Assembly: GCF_029167375.1 (NCBI RefSeq)
Contig: NZ_JARFTP010000023.1
Coordinates: 1-64,000, forward strand
From: Tsukamurella sp. 8F
Lineage (GTDB): Bacteria; Actinomycetota; Actinomycetes; Mycobacteriales; Mycobacteriaceae
DNA length: 64,000 nucleotides
Direction: 5' to 3'
This document shows positions 33,536-42,537 of the stretch, one piece after another. The stretch's first letter is position 1. Each line of letters opens with the position of its first letter. A model generated the notes under the pieces. That model worked only from the letters and a program-made list of their open reading frames with translations. It ran no database searches and was not told the origin of the DNA. A program made the position numbers and the translations under genes.

Positions 33536-33841
33536 TCAGAAGATGCGATTGATTCCGAGAAGCTCGGCGGCCTCGATCAACGGCGCAGTGTGTTTGCCGA
33601 TCGAGTCCGATGTGGGCGCGACGACGTCGACGCCTGTTCCGTCGTCGGTCTTCCGCATCCACACGGCCCAGTTCTGTATGCCGGTGCCTTTCTTCGACGG
33701 GTAGGCGATGCCGACAGGTCGGGACCCGTCGTCGAGCGTGATCTGCTCGCGGATGCGGGATGCGATCGCCGTCGTCAGCCGCCAGAGGCGGAGTAAGTCA
33801 GCGCCGCAACCTCTTTCAAGAGCCGGTGTCCGCGAGGACAT
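33536..33841 (-). pseudogene. C-terminal gene fragment (RES-domain-like)
   Basis: The reliable part, about 80 residues, reads RLTTAIASRIREQITLDDGS, then GIAYPSKKGTGIQNWAVWMR and ends LGINRIF. The IAYPSKKG...WAVWMR pattern resembles the end of RES-type NAD-degrading toxin domains (I-x-Y-x-S-R-H-G...WALF), though I am unsure. The frame continues upstream only by overlapping the next gene, and no ribosome-binding site is suitable, so it looks like a tail cut off from its gene. Confidence 0.4.
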
Positions 33842-36449
33842 CTCCAGGATCCACGCCGCTCTGCAGCGCCAGATACACCAAATCCTCCAGCATGGGAGCG
33901 CCTGCCGGGCGGACACATAGCAGCGTCTCCCGCAGGATCATCAGCGAGAACGCCGCCTCGTACGCCTGCTGCAGCCGACGATCCACACCAGGTGCGCCAA
34001 CGCCGATACTGCGCCCAGCCACCGCTGCGTTCATCGTCGCCATGCCAGCCGCATGCTCGAACTCCAACCACTGCTGATCCGTCAAATCGCCCGCGATGAA
34101 CCCCTTCACCATCGCCTCGTCGATCGACTCGACGACCTCAGTCGGCGTCTTCGCGATGATCCGGTCCGCCAACGCCAGCCCGGCCACCTGCCGCCGGTCA
34201 TCCGCGACCGCTGGCACCAGACGCGCATAATCCGGCCACGTCGCCGCCAACCGCGAACGACCACCCTTCACCGCCTCTGGCGCCGAACGACCCGCCGGAC
34301 GCCCGACATGCGCGAACACAGGACCCACCGGCCGGGCATCGTCGGAAACCGACGTCGCCACCGCCCGCCACTTCAACTCCGGCGCCACAGCCTCCGCATA
34401 CGCGTTCAGCGTCTCGACCGGACGACTATGCCCCACAAACCGCTCATCCCAACCGGCAGGCCCGAGAGGATCGACCCGCGCGATCGACACCGACACAGGA
34501 ACCCGCGCCGTCGGTGGCAGATACGAACGCCCGTCTGTCGACACCAACACCACATGCCGGCCGTTCTCATGCTCGAACACACCCACGGCGTACTCGGTAT
34601 AGAACTCCGCCGTCGACACCAACAGCGCATTCACCACCGACTTCGCCAGCTCAAGATCAGGATTCGACGCGCTAGGTCCGGCACCGTAGTAGCCGCCCGC
34701 ACTGGCAGCACCGCCAGTGCCGACGACACCCGCAGGAGATACGCCACCAGGACCTGAACCAGTACCCGAGCCGGAACCGCTGCCACCACTCACAGGACCA
34801 GCCCCCTGACCGCTCCCCGCAGCGCCGGACGGTGCCGAACCGGCCCCGCCGGTCTGCGGAGGTGCGGCCGAGCCGGGAGGTGCCAAGCCGCCCGGAGCGA
34901 CACCCGCAGCCCCCGAACCCGCAACCATAGGCATCGGCCCAGCTACCCCACTCCCCGAACCCGCAGCCGCACCAGGGCCAGCCGACCCCGGTGAACCGGC
35001 CGCCGCCGACGCCGCCGCCGAATGCTCCACACTACCCGAGGCTCCACCCGTCACAGCAGGTACAGCGCCCGACACGCCACCACCCGCAGACGGCCTACCC
35101 GCGCCTGCCGACGCCCCACCAGGAGCCGTCGACACACCGCCACCAGAACCCGGACGTGCACCCCCAGAGCCCAACGACACCGCGCCCGCGCCGCCACCCG
35201 CCGCCGACTCAGCAGACGCCAACCCACGCGAAAACGCCGCACCAAGCCCCGGAGCCGACGCCGCCGACCCGCCACCTGCCCCAGACCCACCAGCGCCGCC
35301 ACCCGCCGCTGGAGACGACCCCGAGCCAGCACCCACGACCCCGCCGCCGCTATCCAGCCCAGACGACGACGGCACCTGACCTACCGGACTACCGCTACCG
35401 GTATCGCTCAGACCAGACAGTCCAGACGCCGGAGACGAGCCACTCCCCAACGAGGGCAAAGAGGGCGCCGACGTCGAAGGCGCAGATGGCGCCGAACTAG
35501 AAGGTGCGGACACGGCCCCCAACCCCGAACCGCTGTCGCTACCAACATCGGACGGGTCGGCTGCACCACGACCCGGTACGTCCTTTCCCCACCCAGTGCT
35601 TGTGCCGGACTCGCGCACTGGATCAGAGCCTGAGGTGTGATCGCTGCGCCCGAACTGTGCGCCCTTCGCGGGCTCCGTCGTTGTCGATGCTTTGTCGCGT
35701 CCGAACTGCGTCGATGCGGCAGAACCCATATCGGTCGCGCCGGTGGGCGATTGGGCACCAGAGGCGGAGTGATCTTTGCCGAATCCTGCGGCGGCGTTCA
35801 TTGCGTTCGTGCCTCCGCCAACGAGCTGATCCTTGCTCGCGGGCCCTCCTGCGCTCGGACTTGACGACGGTCCCCCCGCGCTCGCTACTTGCGGGATGCT
35901 GGGCGGAGGCGGAGGAGTGAAAGCACTCGCCTGGGACCCACCAGCGACGTCGATAGCGGCGATGTCGGACATGGCGGCGAAGAATATGGCGTTAAACGTT
36001 GCTTGGAGCGCTGCGATTTCCGCGGTCTTCTGCTCAGCTGAGAGGCTCGGGTTCTGGCCGACTGCCGTGGCGGCTTTGTTGCACTCCTCAAGCTTGGCGT
36101 TTGCGTCGACGGCCAGGGCTCCAATCTCATTCTTAATACCTTCGATGAGCTTGGCGAGCTGGCCGCTAATCTGCGCGCGTCGATCCAGCCACGAGGCCAC
36201 GTCGTTGTTGATCGCATCGGCCAGCCGACGTTTCGAGTCAAGCGAGGCGGTGATCCACTGCCCGGCTGGGTTGGAGGCTTCGACCTGTGCGACCTGGCGG
36301 CGTAGGTCTGACGCAGAGTCGCGGGCACCCTGAGCGTTGCGCTCTTCGGACAGTTGTATAGCGGACAGCACGTCCTCGCCGTCGATGGCCGGCCAGTGTG
36401 TGCCGATCAGGTCTTTCACGTACTTGCCAGGAGGTGGCGCCTGCCCCAT
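33816..36449 (-). CDS. ESX-associated large protein with Gly/Ser/Pro/Ala-rich linker
   Basis: An 877-residue protein in three parts. Residues 1-180 are helical, like WXG100/PPE-type secreted helix bundles (SEERNAQGARDSASDLRRQV, EQKTAEIAALQATFNAIFFA). Residues 190-660 are low-complexity Ser/Gly/Ala/Pro. Residues 665-877 form a folded domain beginning VVNALLVSTAEFYTEYAVGV and VLVSTDGRSYLPP, similar to the DUF5631/DUF5632 region of mycobacterial ESX-linked proteins such as Rv3899c. ATG 36449 has AGGAG upstream. It is probably secreted through, or assembled with, the T7SS. The next gene upstream is a small membrane protein. Confidence 0.65.
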   Translation of the reverse strand: MGQAPPPGKYVKDLIGTHWPAIDGEDVLSAIQLSEERNAQGARDSASDLRRQVAQVEASNPAGQWITASLDSKRRLADAINNDVASWLDRRAQISGQLAKLIEGIKNEIGALAVDANAKLEECNKAATAVGQNPSLSAEQKTAEIAALQATFNAIFFAAMSDIAAIDVAGGSQASAFTPPPPPSIPQVASAGGPSSSPSAGGPASKDQLVGGGTNAMNAAAGFGKDHSASGAQSPTGATDMGSAASTQFGRDKASTTTEPAKGAQFGRSDHTSGSDPVRESGTSTGWGKDVPGRGAADPSDVGSDSGSGLGAVSAPSSSAPSAPSTSAPSLPSLGSGSSPASGLSGLSDTGSGSPVGQVPSSSGLDSGGGVVGAGSGSSPAAGGGAGGSGAGGGSAASAPGLGAAFSRGLASAESAAGGGAGAVSLGSGGARPGSGGGVSTAPGGASAGAGRPSAGGGVSGAVPAVTGGASGSVEHSAAASAAAGSPGSAGPGAAAGSGSGVAGPMPMVAGSGAAGVAPGGLAPPGSAAPPQTGGAGSAPSGAAGSGQGAGPVSGGSGSGSGTGSGPGGVSPAGVVGTGGAASAGGYYGAGPSASNPDLELAKSVVNALLVSTAEFYTEYAVGVFEHENGRHVVLVSTDGRSYLPPTARVPVSVSIARVDPLGPAGWDERFVGHSRPVETLNAYAEAVAPELKWRAVATSVSDDARPVGPVFAHVGRPAGRSAPEAVKGGRSRLAATWPDYARLVPAVADDRRQVAGLALADRIIAKTPTEVVESIDEAMVKGFIAGDLTDQQWLEFEHAAGMATMNAAVAGRSIGVGAPGVDRRLQQAYEAAFSLMILRETLLCVRPAGAPMLEDLVYLALQSGVDPGDVLADTGS

Positions 36450-36462
36450 CCGGGTATCTCCT

Positions 36463-37035
36463 TTACTTGCAGGCCGCAGTAATTTGATCGCTAGCGGCCT
36501 GCTGGGCATCGCCGCCCGCCGTACCAGCCTGAAGATTCGCGATAGCGTATTTGCGGTAGCCGTCCAGTACGCCTTGGGGGGCGTTCGGATGCAGTGCCGC
36601 AGCAATCTCAAGTGTGGAGTAAATCGTGAGATACCGTTGGGGGTTATTCTGCTTTTCAGCCCGACCCGCCGCCGTGACTGCTGCGATGGTGTTGAACAGG
36701 TCGCCTGTGCATAGCGCAGCTTTAGCTTGCTGCGGAGTTTCGTTCACGTAGGGAGAGATAATGCCGGTTGGAGTCGATGGCATCGAAGGTGGACTGAACT
36801 CGATCGATGATGGTGCCGCGGCCGAAGCCGATGGAGTGTTTCGCCCGGTGATCGCGAGGATCAATGCAGCAATCGACAGGATCACCGCGACACCGACACC
36901 GGCGGCGACCGCCGGACCTCGCCACGACGAGCCAGGGCGCTGCGGGAAGTGACCGGGACCGGGAGCCTGTGGTGGCTGCATCAAAGGCGGCGGGCTGCCA
37001 GGCGACTGCTGGCTGGTGGGATCAGGGTAGCTCAC
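36463..37035 (-). CDS. single-pass membrane protein of the ESX accessory cluster
   Basis: A 190-residue protein: Pro-rich cytoplasmic N-terminus, one helix (GPAVAAGVGVAVILSIAALI, about residues 40-62), then a small helical extracytoplasmic domain with two cysteines (ALCTGDLF and the C-terminal TAACK) that can form a disulfide. It lies 13 bases upstream of the 877-residue gene and overlaps the 91-residue gene by ATGA. A gene pair of this kind also occurs in mycobacterial ESX-2-type loci. The role is unknown; an anchor for the large neighbour is plausible. Confidence 0.6.
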   Translation of the reverse strand: MSYPDPTSQQSPGSPPPLMQPPQAPGPGHFPQRPGSSWRGPAVAAGVGVAVILSIAALILAITGRNTPSASAAAPSSIEFSPPSMPSTPTGIISPYVNETPQQAKAALCTGDLFNTIAAVTAAGRAEKQNNPQRYLTIYSTLEIAAALHPNAPQGVLDGYRKYAIANLQAGTAGGDAQQAASDQITAACK

Positions 37036-37307
37036 GCTGGCGCAACCTTCGACAGCGTGACGCCGTTGCGTGCATCGTCCGACTCAGAAGAAGCCGAACT
37101 CGTCTGATCTGCGCCGCTGAGAGAACCCACCGCAGACTCCACTTCGCTGTGAACGGTCGCGAGTGATGCGCTATTGCTCGCGGTCACCGCCGCGATCGAG
37201 CCGTCGACCACAGCGGTCCCTCCTGGATACTCCGGGGGCGGGGTAACACTGAAAGTTACTGGCGTCGCCGCAGCGGCGACGGCATCTGTGTCAACCTGGT
37301 AGTCCAT
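37032..37307 (-). CDS. small ESX-linked protein, paralogue A
   Basis: A 91-residue acidic Ser/Ala-rich protein. VTFSVTPPPEYPGGTAVVDG near the N-terminus is followed by a helical segment (ASLATVHSEVESAVGSLSGA). It shares the pattern P-x-(T/P)-F-(S/T)-(V/L)-T-x-P-x-x-Y-x-G-G with the next gene upstream, so the two arose by duplication. The size resembles EspC-type ESX substrates, but no WXG or YxxxD/E is seen. It overlaps the membrane-protein gene by four bases. Confidence 0.55.
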   Translation of the reverse strand: MDYQVDTDAVAAAATPVTFSVTPPPEYPGGTAVVDGSIAAVTASNSASLATVHSEVESAVGSLSGADQTSSASSESDDARNGVTLSKVAPA

Positions 37308-37311
37308 ACGC

Positions 37312-37530
37312 TCAGCCTTCCGCGCTACCTTTTGCGTCTTCTTCCAGTGAGCTGGCCGCGCTGAAGAGCCTGCCCACCTGTGCGATCGCCGCCTCGTCGA
37401 CTAGCGAAGATCCACCTAGGTATGGGATCGGGGCGGTCAGGGTAAACGGCGCAGGTGCAGCGGTGTCAACTTGGCATCTCGTCGTGCCGCTCTTCGAGTC
37501 GTCCTCGTCCGGGAGCTGCAGGTGATCCAT
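37312..37530 (-). CDS. small ESX-linked protein, paralogue B
   Basis: A 72-residue protein with APFTLTAPIPYLGGSSLVDE, aligned to the N-terminal block of paralogue A, and a short helical end (VGRLFSAASSLEEDAKG). It starts this four-gene unit (72, 91, 190 and 877 residues), with a four-base gap to paralogue A. The tandem paralogues may form a heterodimer, as small Esx proteins do. This is inference. Confidence 0.5.
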   Translation of the reverse strand: MDHLQLPDEDDSKSGTTRCQVDTAAPAPFTLTAPIPYLGGSSLVDEAAIAQVGRLFSAASSLEEDAKGSAEG

Positions 37531-37613
37531 GTCTGTTAGTCCATCACACCACCGCGAGGAGCCGCCACAGTTCGTCGCGAGGAGGCATCGGCAAGTCGGT
37601 TTCGGATCGAGGC

Positions 37614-38681
37614 CTAATGCTGTTTGCGGAGTTCAGCGACGGCCATCGCCCTCGTGGTCACGCGATGGTTCTGGATGCGAAACGTCCTCGGGTCGTCGGT
37701 TGCGTAACCGTACCGCCACAGCGCGCCATCGAACCGGACGATGCCGACGACGATGTCCCCGGTCCGGATGTATTCGCCTCCGGCGAACTCGCCGGTCAGG
37801 TTGTCGTCGCATGAACACCTGGCCGGGATCGTGTCGACGAGCGTCCAGCCAGCAAGCGTTCGGCGGTATAGGTCGATCGTCGATCCGGCTGCCAGGTTCG
37901 CGCGCGCATCGATGACAGCCGCCATCACCTCCAAGCGGTCGTCGCCGCTCACGATCTCGGCGCCGACGTCGACGGAACCGACGGTCCGGGTGGCCGCAAC
38001 CCACCGCGGCTTGCGCCGGTGTGCGCGCAATCCAATATCCCGTCGGCTCTGTCCCCGGACTGTGCGAGCGTCGCCAGGTCCTCCCGCAGTCTCGGCGGCG
38101 GCATGAGCCGCTTTATCCACCGCGGCGGCTGCGCGGTCCGGGCCGATTCCACGCCACAGATCTTCGAGACTCCAGCCCTCGGGCAGACAGCCACTGATGC
38201 GGCGTTGGATCGTTCCGTCGGGAAGCTGCTCAAGCTCGCTGTCGGCGGTTCCGCCATGTGCCCGGATGGTCTCCTCGAGATCGTCGAACCTTCGCTCCTC
38301 CACGTGCTCGTCGAGGTCGGTGATGGCCTGGCGGACCTCGTGAAACTCGGGAGGCGGAGCGAAGCTGTGCGGCGGCGGTGTTGTCAGCACTGCAGTGACC
38401 ATCGAGTCGAGCTTCTGCGTCAGACCAGCGCATGCAGCGCGCGCTGCGACTTGGTGCAGTGCCAGAGCGAACGTTCCTCCCAACTCGTCGGAGCCGGGCT
38501 CCGGTTCGGTCGCGTAGTCCATGGCAGCCCTGACGTCAGCGACGTTGATCACAACTGCGTCGCGGTATCGGCGCAGTTCCTCGTCTGTGGTCCGGCTAGG
38601 GTCTGATGGCTCATGAGCGAATAACTCGGTGAGTGCAGCTTCTGCGCGTCTGCGAGCCATTAAGACGGCCTCGATGGTCAC
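37614..38681 (-). CDS. hypothetical protein upstream of the ESX accessory unit
   Basis: A 355-residue soluble protein with an N-terminal helical part (MARRRAEAALTELFAHEPSD, DAVVINVADVRAAMDYATEP) and a C-terminal beta-rich part with DAEI-type strands and the pair CSCDD. I do not recognise it. GTG 38681 has GGGAGG five bases upstream; the frame stays open further upstream but without another good start. It may belong with the ESX accessory genes that follow, separated by 83 bases. Confidence 0.55.
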   Translation of the reverse strand: MTIEAVLMARRRAEAALTELFAHEPSDPSRTTDEELRRYRDAVVINVADVRAAMDYATEPEPGSDELGGTFALALHQVAARAACAGLTQKLDSMVTAVLTTPPPHSFAPPPEFHEVRQAITDLDEHVEERRFDDLEETIRAHGGTADSELEQLPDGTIQRRISGCLPEGWSLEDLWRGIGPDRAAAAVDKAAHAAAETAGGPGDARTVRGQSRRDIGLRAHRRKPRWVAATRTVGSVDVGAEIVSGDDRLEVMAAVIDARANLAAGSTIDLYRRTLAGWTLVDTIPARCSCDDNLTGEFAGGEYIRTGDIVVGIVRFDGALWRYGYATDDPRTFRIQNHRVTTRAMAVAELRKQH

Positions 38682-38731
38682 TGGTGCCTCCCTTGTCGTG
38701 GTGCCCGTCCCGTCGTAATGGAACCACGTGG

Positions 38732-38920
38732 GCGTGGCGATTCCGCCGGTCGCCAACACGACTTTGCGACTAATTTCCGCCCGACCCGCTCTCACCACGG
38801 CGGTACTCCAACAGCACCGGGGGAGTGATGTCATCGGCGCCGAGCAACTCCGGCAACTGCACAGGCGGATCCCCGGGTACATGCGGCCACAGATCCGTCG
38901 ACCCCGGCACCGACAGCCAG
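38732..38920 (+). repeat. left copy of a 189-bp direct repeat
   Basis: Bases 38732-38920 repeat at 39955-40143 in the same orientation, with a constant offset of 1223 and only a few substitutions. The right copy contains the last part of the 206-residue membrane protein gene; this left copy is a detached duplicate of it. Between the copies lie a VapC fragment and an intact YefM/YoeB pair. Confidence 0.85.
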
Positions 38921-38930
38921 CCTCCAAGCG

Positions 38931-39011
38931 CTGTTCGACGCCCGCCTGTGCACCCGTAACCCCGCCGACTTCCGCGGTCTCGAGGACCTGGTGGACGTCG
39001 TCACGGTCTGA
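38931..39011 (+). pseudogene. VapC PIN-domain toxin, C-terminal remnant
   Basis: Twenty-six codons read LFDARLCTRNPADFRGLEDL and end VDVVTV. This is the usual end of VapC toxins, where the TRNPxDF motif supplies late acidic active-site residues. Everything before it is absent and replaced by the direct repeat at base 38920. It marks an earlier toxin-antitoxin module at the same place. Confidence 0.6.
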
Positions 39012-39084
39012 CCCGGTTGCCTCGCCTGCACTCAAGTACGTACAATTTCATGTACGTGATGAGTGAGTGGGAGAGGGGACTCCG

Positions 39085-39339
39085 TTGAAGACTATGAGCT
39101 ACTCCGAGTCTCGCGCGAAGTACGCGGAGACGCTGGACGCCGTGACCGACGACCGCGAGGAGGTCGTCATCACCCGAGCCGGGCACGAACCCGTGGTGAT
39201 CGTCTCCCTTGACGACTACCAGTCCTTGAAGGAGACCGCCTACCTGCTGCGGAGCCCGGAGAACGCGCGGCGTCTGATCGGCGCGATCGAACGGCTCGAG
39301 GCAGGCGGTGGCGACGAGCACGGACTCGTCGACGGATGA
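39085..39339 (+). CDS. yefM: YefM/Phd-family antitoxin
   Basis: An 84-residue antitoxin. The N-terminal DNA-binding half (MSYSESRAKYAETLDAVTDD, EEVVITRAGHEPVVIVSLDDYQ-type pattern) is the Phd/YefM fold, and the C-terminal helix (YLLRSPENARRLIGAIERLE) would wrap the toxin. The TTG start at 39085 with a GAGGGG site upstream gives the family's usual M-K/L-T-x-S-Y-S-E beginning; ATG 39094 is an alternative. It overlaps the toxin by ATGA and probably represses its own promoter. Confidence 0.88.
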   Translation: MKTMSYSESRAKYAETLDAVTDDREEVVITRAGHEPVVIVSLDDYQSLKETAYLLRSPENARRLIGAIERLEAGGGDEHGLVDG

Positions 39340-39599
39340 CGCTCGTCTGGGACTCGCTCGCCTGGAACGACTACGTCCGCTGGCAGAGGGAGGACCGGAA
39401 GATCCTCAAACGGATCAACATGCTGATCAGGGACATCGACAGGAACGGCAACGAGGGGATAGGCAAACCCGAACCGCTCAAGCACGGATTCCAGGGGTAC
39501 TGGTCGCGGCGGATCACCGACGAGCACAGACTGGTCTACAAGATCGTCGACGGCGAGATCCGCATCGCCGCGTGCCGGTACCACTACGGCCGCGACTAG
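39336..39599 (+). CDS. yoeB: YoeB/Txe-family mRNA endonuclease toxin
   Basis: An 87-residue RelE-superfamily toxin that cuts mRNA on the ribosome. All residues known as catalytic in E. coli YoeB are present at the same numbers: E46 in KPEPLK, R65 in DEHRLVY, and H83 and Y84 in ACRYHYG. Full length and intact reading frame suggest an active toxin held by the upstream antitoxin. The pair lies inside a duplicated segment next to a VapC remnant, so it is a recently exchanged stability module. Confidence 0.92.
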   Translation: MTLVWDSLAWNDYVRWQREDRKILKRINMLIRDIDRNGNEGIGKPEPLKHGFQGYWSRRITDEHRLVYKIVDGEIRIAACRYHYGRD

Positions 39600-39954
39600 C
39601 CCGTGCCGACGTGCCGGACATCCTCGACGAAGTCGAGGATCGTGAGGCCGAGATCGATGCGAATCTACTGGCGATGCTCGATGGGCTCGACCTCTGACAT
39701 CGCCCTCGGCTCAACACCCTGTGCCGGGATCGATTCAGGTGATGGCGAAGTTTCATTCCCGGGTTTACCCCTGATCGCGGACAGGAGCGCGGCGCCGGGA
39801 TTCGGTCCGCGGCCACGGTTACCGCGCCGCATGTATTCAGGCGTCGGCGCTAGAATCTTGGGGTTTCTTAGATACCACTGCGGAGTAGGCATAGCTCAAG
39901 GTTACCGACCTGCCCAGGGCGTGACCCGGACGTTTAGCGCCTCGAACTCGGTGA
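39600..39954. other. gap after yoeB with two weak frames
   Basis: Directly after yoeB a plus-strand frame without a start ends DEVEDREAEIDANLLAMLDG at 39697; it looks like the tail of a lost gene. A minus-strand frame at 39665-39892 (75 codons, MPTPQWYLRNPKILAPTPEY) has protein-like composition and an ATG but a weak ribosome-binding site, and could be a small gene. Neither is confident. Confidence 0.25.
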
Positions 39955-40143
39955 GCGTGGCGATTCCGCCGGTCGCTGACACGAATTTGCGACTAATTTC
40001 CGCCCCGTCCGCTCTCACCACGGCGGTACTCCAACAGCACCGGGGGAGTGATGTCGTCGGCGCCGAGCAACTCCGGCAACTGCACAGGCGGGTCCTCGGG
40101 TACATGCGGCCACAGATCCGTCGACCCCGGCACCGACAGCCAG
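39955..40143 (+). repeat. right copy of the 189-bp direct repeat
   Basis: This copy matches 38732-38920 with few differences. Its bases from 39993 on are the C-terminal coding part of the 206-residue membrane protein gene on the minus strand, so this is the original context of the repeat. Confidence 0.85.
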
Positions 40144-40613
40144 CCCTCCAACACCCCATAGATCCCGGCCGCGAAGAACATCGCCGGCAACTGCACCAGT
40201 AGATACACGCCGACAGGCGACATCCCCGAGCCCACCAGTAGCAGGATCGGCAGCCCGACCGCGACGGCCGACCACACCAACGCCGTGATCGGATACGACA
40301 CGATCCGACGTGGGATCTGCGACACCAACCCTTTGTGCAGGCAGTATCCCGCGAGCCAGCCGATCGGGGCGGCACACAAACACATCAGCACCGCGGCGCC
40401 CTCGACAGTCAGTGCAGGCGCCGGCCCGGTGCGTGCCCAGATCGGCTGGATCACCGTGTCCTCATGCGGGTTGGGGCGCGCCCCGGTCTGCTCCCGCACC
40501 CGGCGCCGGATCTGTCGCGCCAGCAGCTCCGCTCTGCGGGTCTGGATTCTCGACCACCCCTGATGGTCGGCGATCCACGCCCGCCGCTCGTCGTCGAACA
40601 CGTCCCGCACCAT
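39993..40613 (-). CDS. membrane protein at the end of the T7SS operon
   Basis: A 206-residue protein with a basic helical N-terminus (RIQTRRAELLARQIRRRVRE) and about four hydrophobic stretches from residue 72 (AVLMCLCAAPIGWLAGYCLH, ALVWSAVAVGLPILLLVGSG, GVYLLVQLPAMFFAAGIYGV). It follows eccA by five bases and is the last gene of the T7SS operon. The family is unknown. Its 3' end is duplicated upstream of the toxin-antitoxin genes, evidence that the insertion happened at this operon boundary. Confidence 0.6.
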   Translation of the reverse strand: MVRDVFDDERRAWIADHQGWSRIQTRRAELLARQIRRRVREQTGARPNPHEDTVIQPIWARTGPAPALTVEGAAVLMCLCAAPIGWLAGYCLHKGLVSQIPRRIVSYPITALVWSAVAVGLPILLLVGSGMSPVGVYLLVQLPAMFFAAGIYGVLEGWLSVPGSTDLWPHVPEDPPVQLPELLGADDITPPVLLEYRRGESGRGGN

Positions 40614-40618
40614 GTCCG

Positions 40619-42532
40619 TTACACCGCCGACGCGGCGAGATCGTCGATCTCGTCTGCGGTCAATGTGTGCACATCGCTCACCATCAGCCGCGCCGACACC
40701 GCCTGCAACATCGCCTCGCCGAGGTCGCGGCGCGCGATCTGCTCGACCGCGCGCACCGCACCGGGCAGCACATGACGCGCGTGCAGCATCCGTACCACGT
40801 CCAGCGGAGGTTCCTCGCCGCTGCGCACCAACGGAGCCATCTCCCGGTTGCGGATCTTCCCGGCATTGGCCACGACCCTGCGGATGAACCGCGCGTTGTT
40901 CAGGTGGTCGATGCCGCGCTCTTCCACCGTATTACCGTCCGGGCCGGTCTCGCTGTACGCGAAGTCGTACACGGTCGAGCACACCTGCTGCAGCATCCAC
41001 GCCGCCTGGTCGGTGAGCTTGTCCCGCTTCGCGCTCGATTCCGCCATCACCGAGGCGATCTTCACCAGCGCATCAGGAGGGTAACTGTCGAATCGGATGC
41101 GGATCGCGAAACGCCCTCGCAGGCCACGGTTCTGCCGCAGCACGTCCTCGACCTGATCGGTGTAACCGGCACCGATCACAAGCATTTCGTTGCGATGGTC
41201 CTCCATCCACTTCAGCAGCGCGGAGATCATCGCGTTGCCGTACGCGTCCTCGTCCCCGGAGTACCCCCGCTGATGCAGGTCGTGGAACTCATCGACGAAC
41301 GCGGTGCCCGGAGTCGCCTCCTCAAGCATCTCCTTCGTCGACACCGTCGCATCACCCATGTACCTGCCCTCCAACTTCGTTCGAGAGGTCTCGACGAAGT
41401 TGTCCACAGGGACCAGGCCCATGCCGAAGAACTTCTTGTGCAGAACGCGTGCGATCTCGGTCTTGCCTACCCCCGCAGGCCCTTCCAACAAGATGTGCAT
41501 CGAGTCGTCGTCACCGGACGCCTCACCTCGATCCAGCCGGTACTTGAGAACCACCAGATCATCCTCGAGCTCGGCGATCTGGTCTTTGACCGTGTCCATC
41601 CCATGTAAGCGGGCCAGCATCTCGTCCGCTTCGAGCAACGCTGCCGCGCGCGCATCCTGGGTCTCTGCGGCGTTCAGATCCGCCGACGAAGGTTGTGTCG
41701 ACGGATCCCAGTAGTCGGTGCGCGCGGCGATCGCCTCGACTGTCACCACGGGAATGCCGATAGTGACGTCCTTACGGGCCTCCCACGCGGAAGTGAACTC
41801 GGGGAAGACCGACAGAAGTTCGTCGAGAGCCGCGGTTGCATCGTCGGCACGGTCCATGTGCCGCAAGGACAACGCCTTCCAGTACGTCGCGTCGCCCCAC
41901 GGCTGCGACCGGGGTTCTGTGTGCTCGGCCTCGTTCACGGCGCGGTCGAACAGGCCGAGCCGTGCGGCCGCCTCCGCGCACTGTGCCGACGCCGCTGACT
42001 GGAGCAGTGTTACCGCGCGGCCCTCGGAGAGGATCGGGCAGCGCGAATACACCGACAGAGCGTCCGCCCACCGTTGGGTCTCGATCCACACTTGCGCCGC
42101 CGCCATCGCGAGCTGCGGGTGCTCGATCTGCATCGGCAATGCGGCGAGTGCATCTCGGGCCGCGTCGAAGCTCCGGTGCTGCACCAGGTCGCAGATCCAC
42201 GCCGCCGCCACGTCGTCGGCCGAGTGCACCGGCGCGTTCAGGTATGGCGTGAGCCCGAACGTCACATTCAACACGCCGAGACCACCGTCGACCATGCGGG
42301 CGAGGGCGGCACCAGCGCGGTCGCGGTGTTCTGCCGCACGCGCCAACGCATATGAGCGCTGCCGTGGGTCGACAGTCGACAGTGCCAGCCACGCGTCGGC
42401 CATCGTCGGGTCCAGCTCCACGGCTTGCTGCAGGACCTGGGCGGCCGTGTTCTGACGCGTGTGTTGTCGTGTCGTGCCGCCGCTCCACAGCTCGTCCAGC
42501 GCTGCACGGAAGCACTCGTATGCGTCGACCAT
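40619..42532 (-). CDS. eccA: EccA, T7SS AAA+ ATPase chaperone
   Basis: A 637-residue CbxX/CfqX-type AAA+ protein. Residues 1-290 form a TPR-like helical domain (AWLALSTVDPRQRSYALARA). The ATPase has Walker A LLEGPAGVGKTEIARVLHK near residue 350, Walker B GTAFVDEFHDLHQ and an arginine finger region GLRGRFAIRIRF. EccA is cytosolic and acts on substrates such as PE/PPE pairs with EspG. Length is slightly above the mycobacterial 570-620. ATG 42532 is preferred over GTG 42541. Here it sits last among the secretion core genes, whereas chromosomal ESX loci usually have it first. Confidence 0.93.
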   Translation of the reverse strand: MVDAYECFRAALDELWSGGTTRQHTRQNTAAQVLQQAVELDPTMADAWLALSTVDPRQRSYALARAAEHRDRAGAALARMVDGGLGVLNVTFGLTPYLNAPVHSADDVAAAWICDLVQHRSFDAARDALAALPMQIEHPQLAMAAAQVWIETQRWADALSVYSRCPILSEGRAVTLLQSAASAQCAEAAARLGLFDRAVNEAEHTEPRSQPWGDATYWKALSLRHMDRADDATAALDELLSVFPEFTSAWEARKDVTIGIPVVTVEAIAARTDYWDPSTQPSSADLNAAETQDARAAALLEADEMLARLHGMDTVKDQIAELEDDLVVLKYRLDRGEASGDDDSMHILLEGPAGVGKTEIARVLHKKFFGMGLVPVDNFVETSRTKLEGRYMGDATVSTKEMLEEATPGTAFVDEFHDLHQRGYSGDEDAYGNAMISALLKWMEDHRNEMLVIGAGYTDQVEDVLRQNRGLRGRFAIRIRFDSYPPDALVKIASVMAESSAKRDKLTDQAAWMLQQVCSTVYDFAYSETGPDGNTVEERGIDHLNNARFIRRVVANAGKIRNREMAPLVRSGEEPPLDVVRMLHARHVLPGAVRAVEQIARRDLGEAMLQAVSARLMVSDVHTLTADEIDDLAASAV

Positions 42533-42537
42533 TCTTC

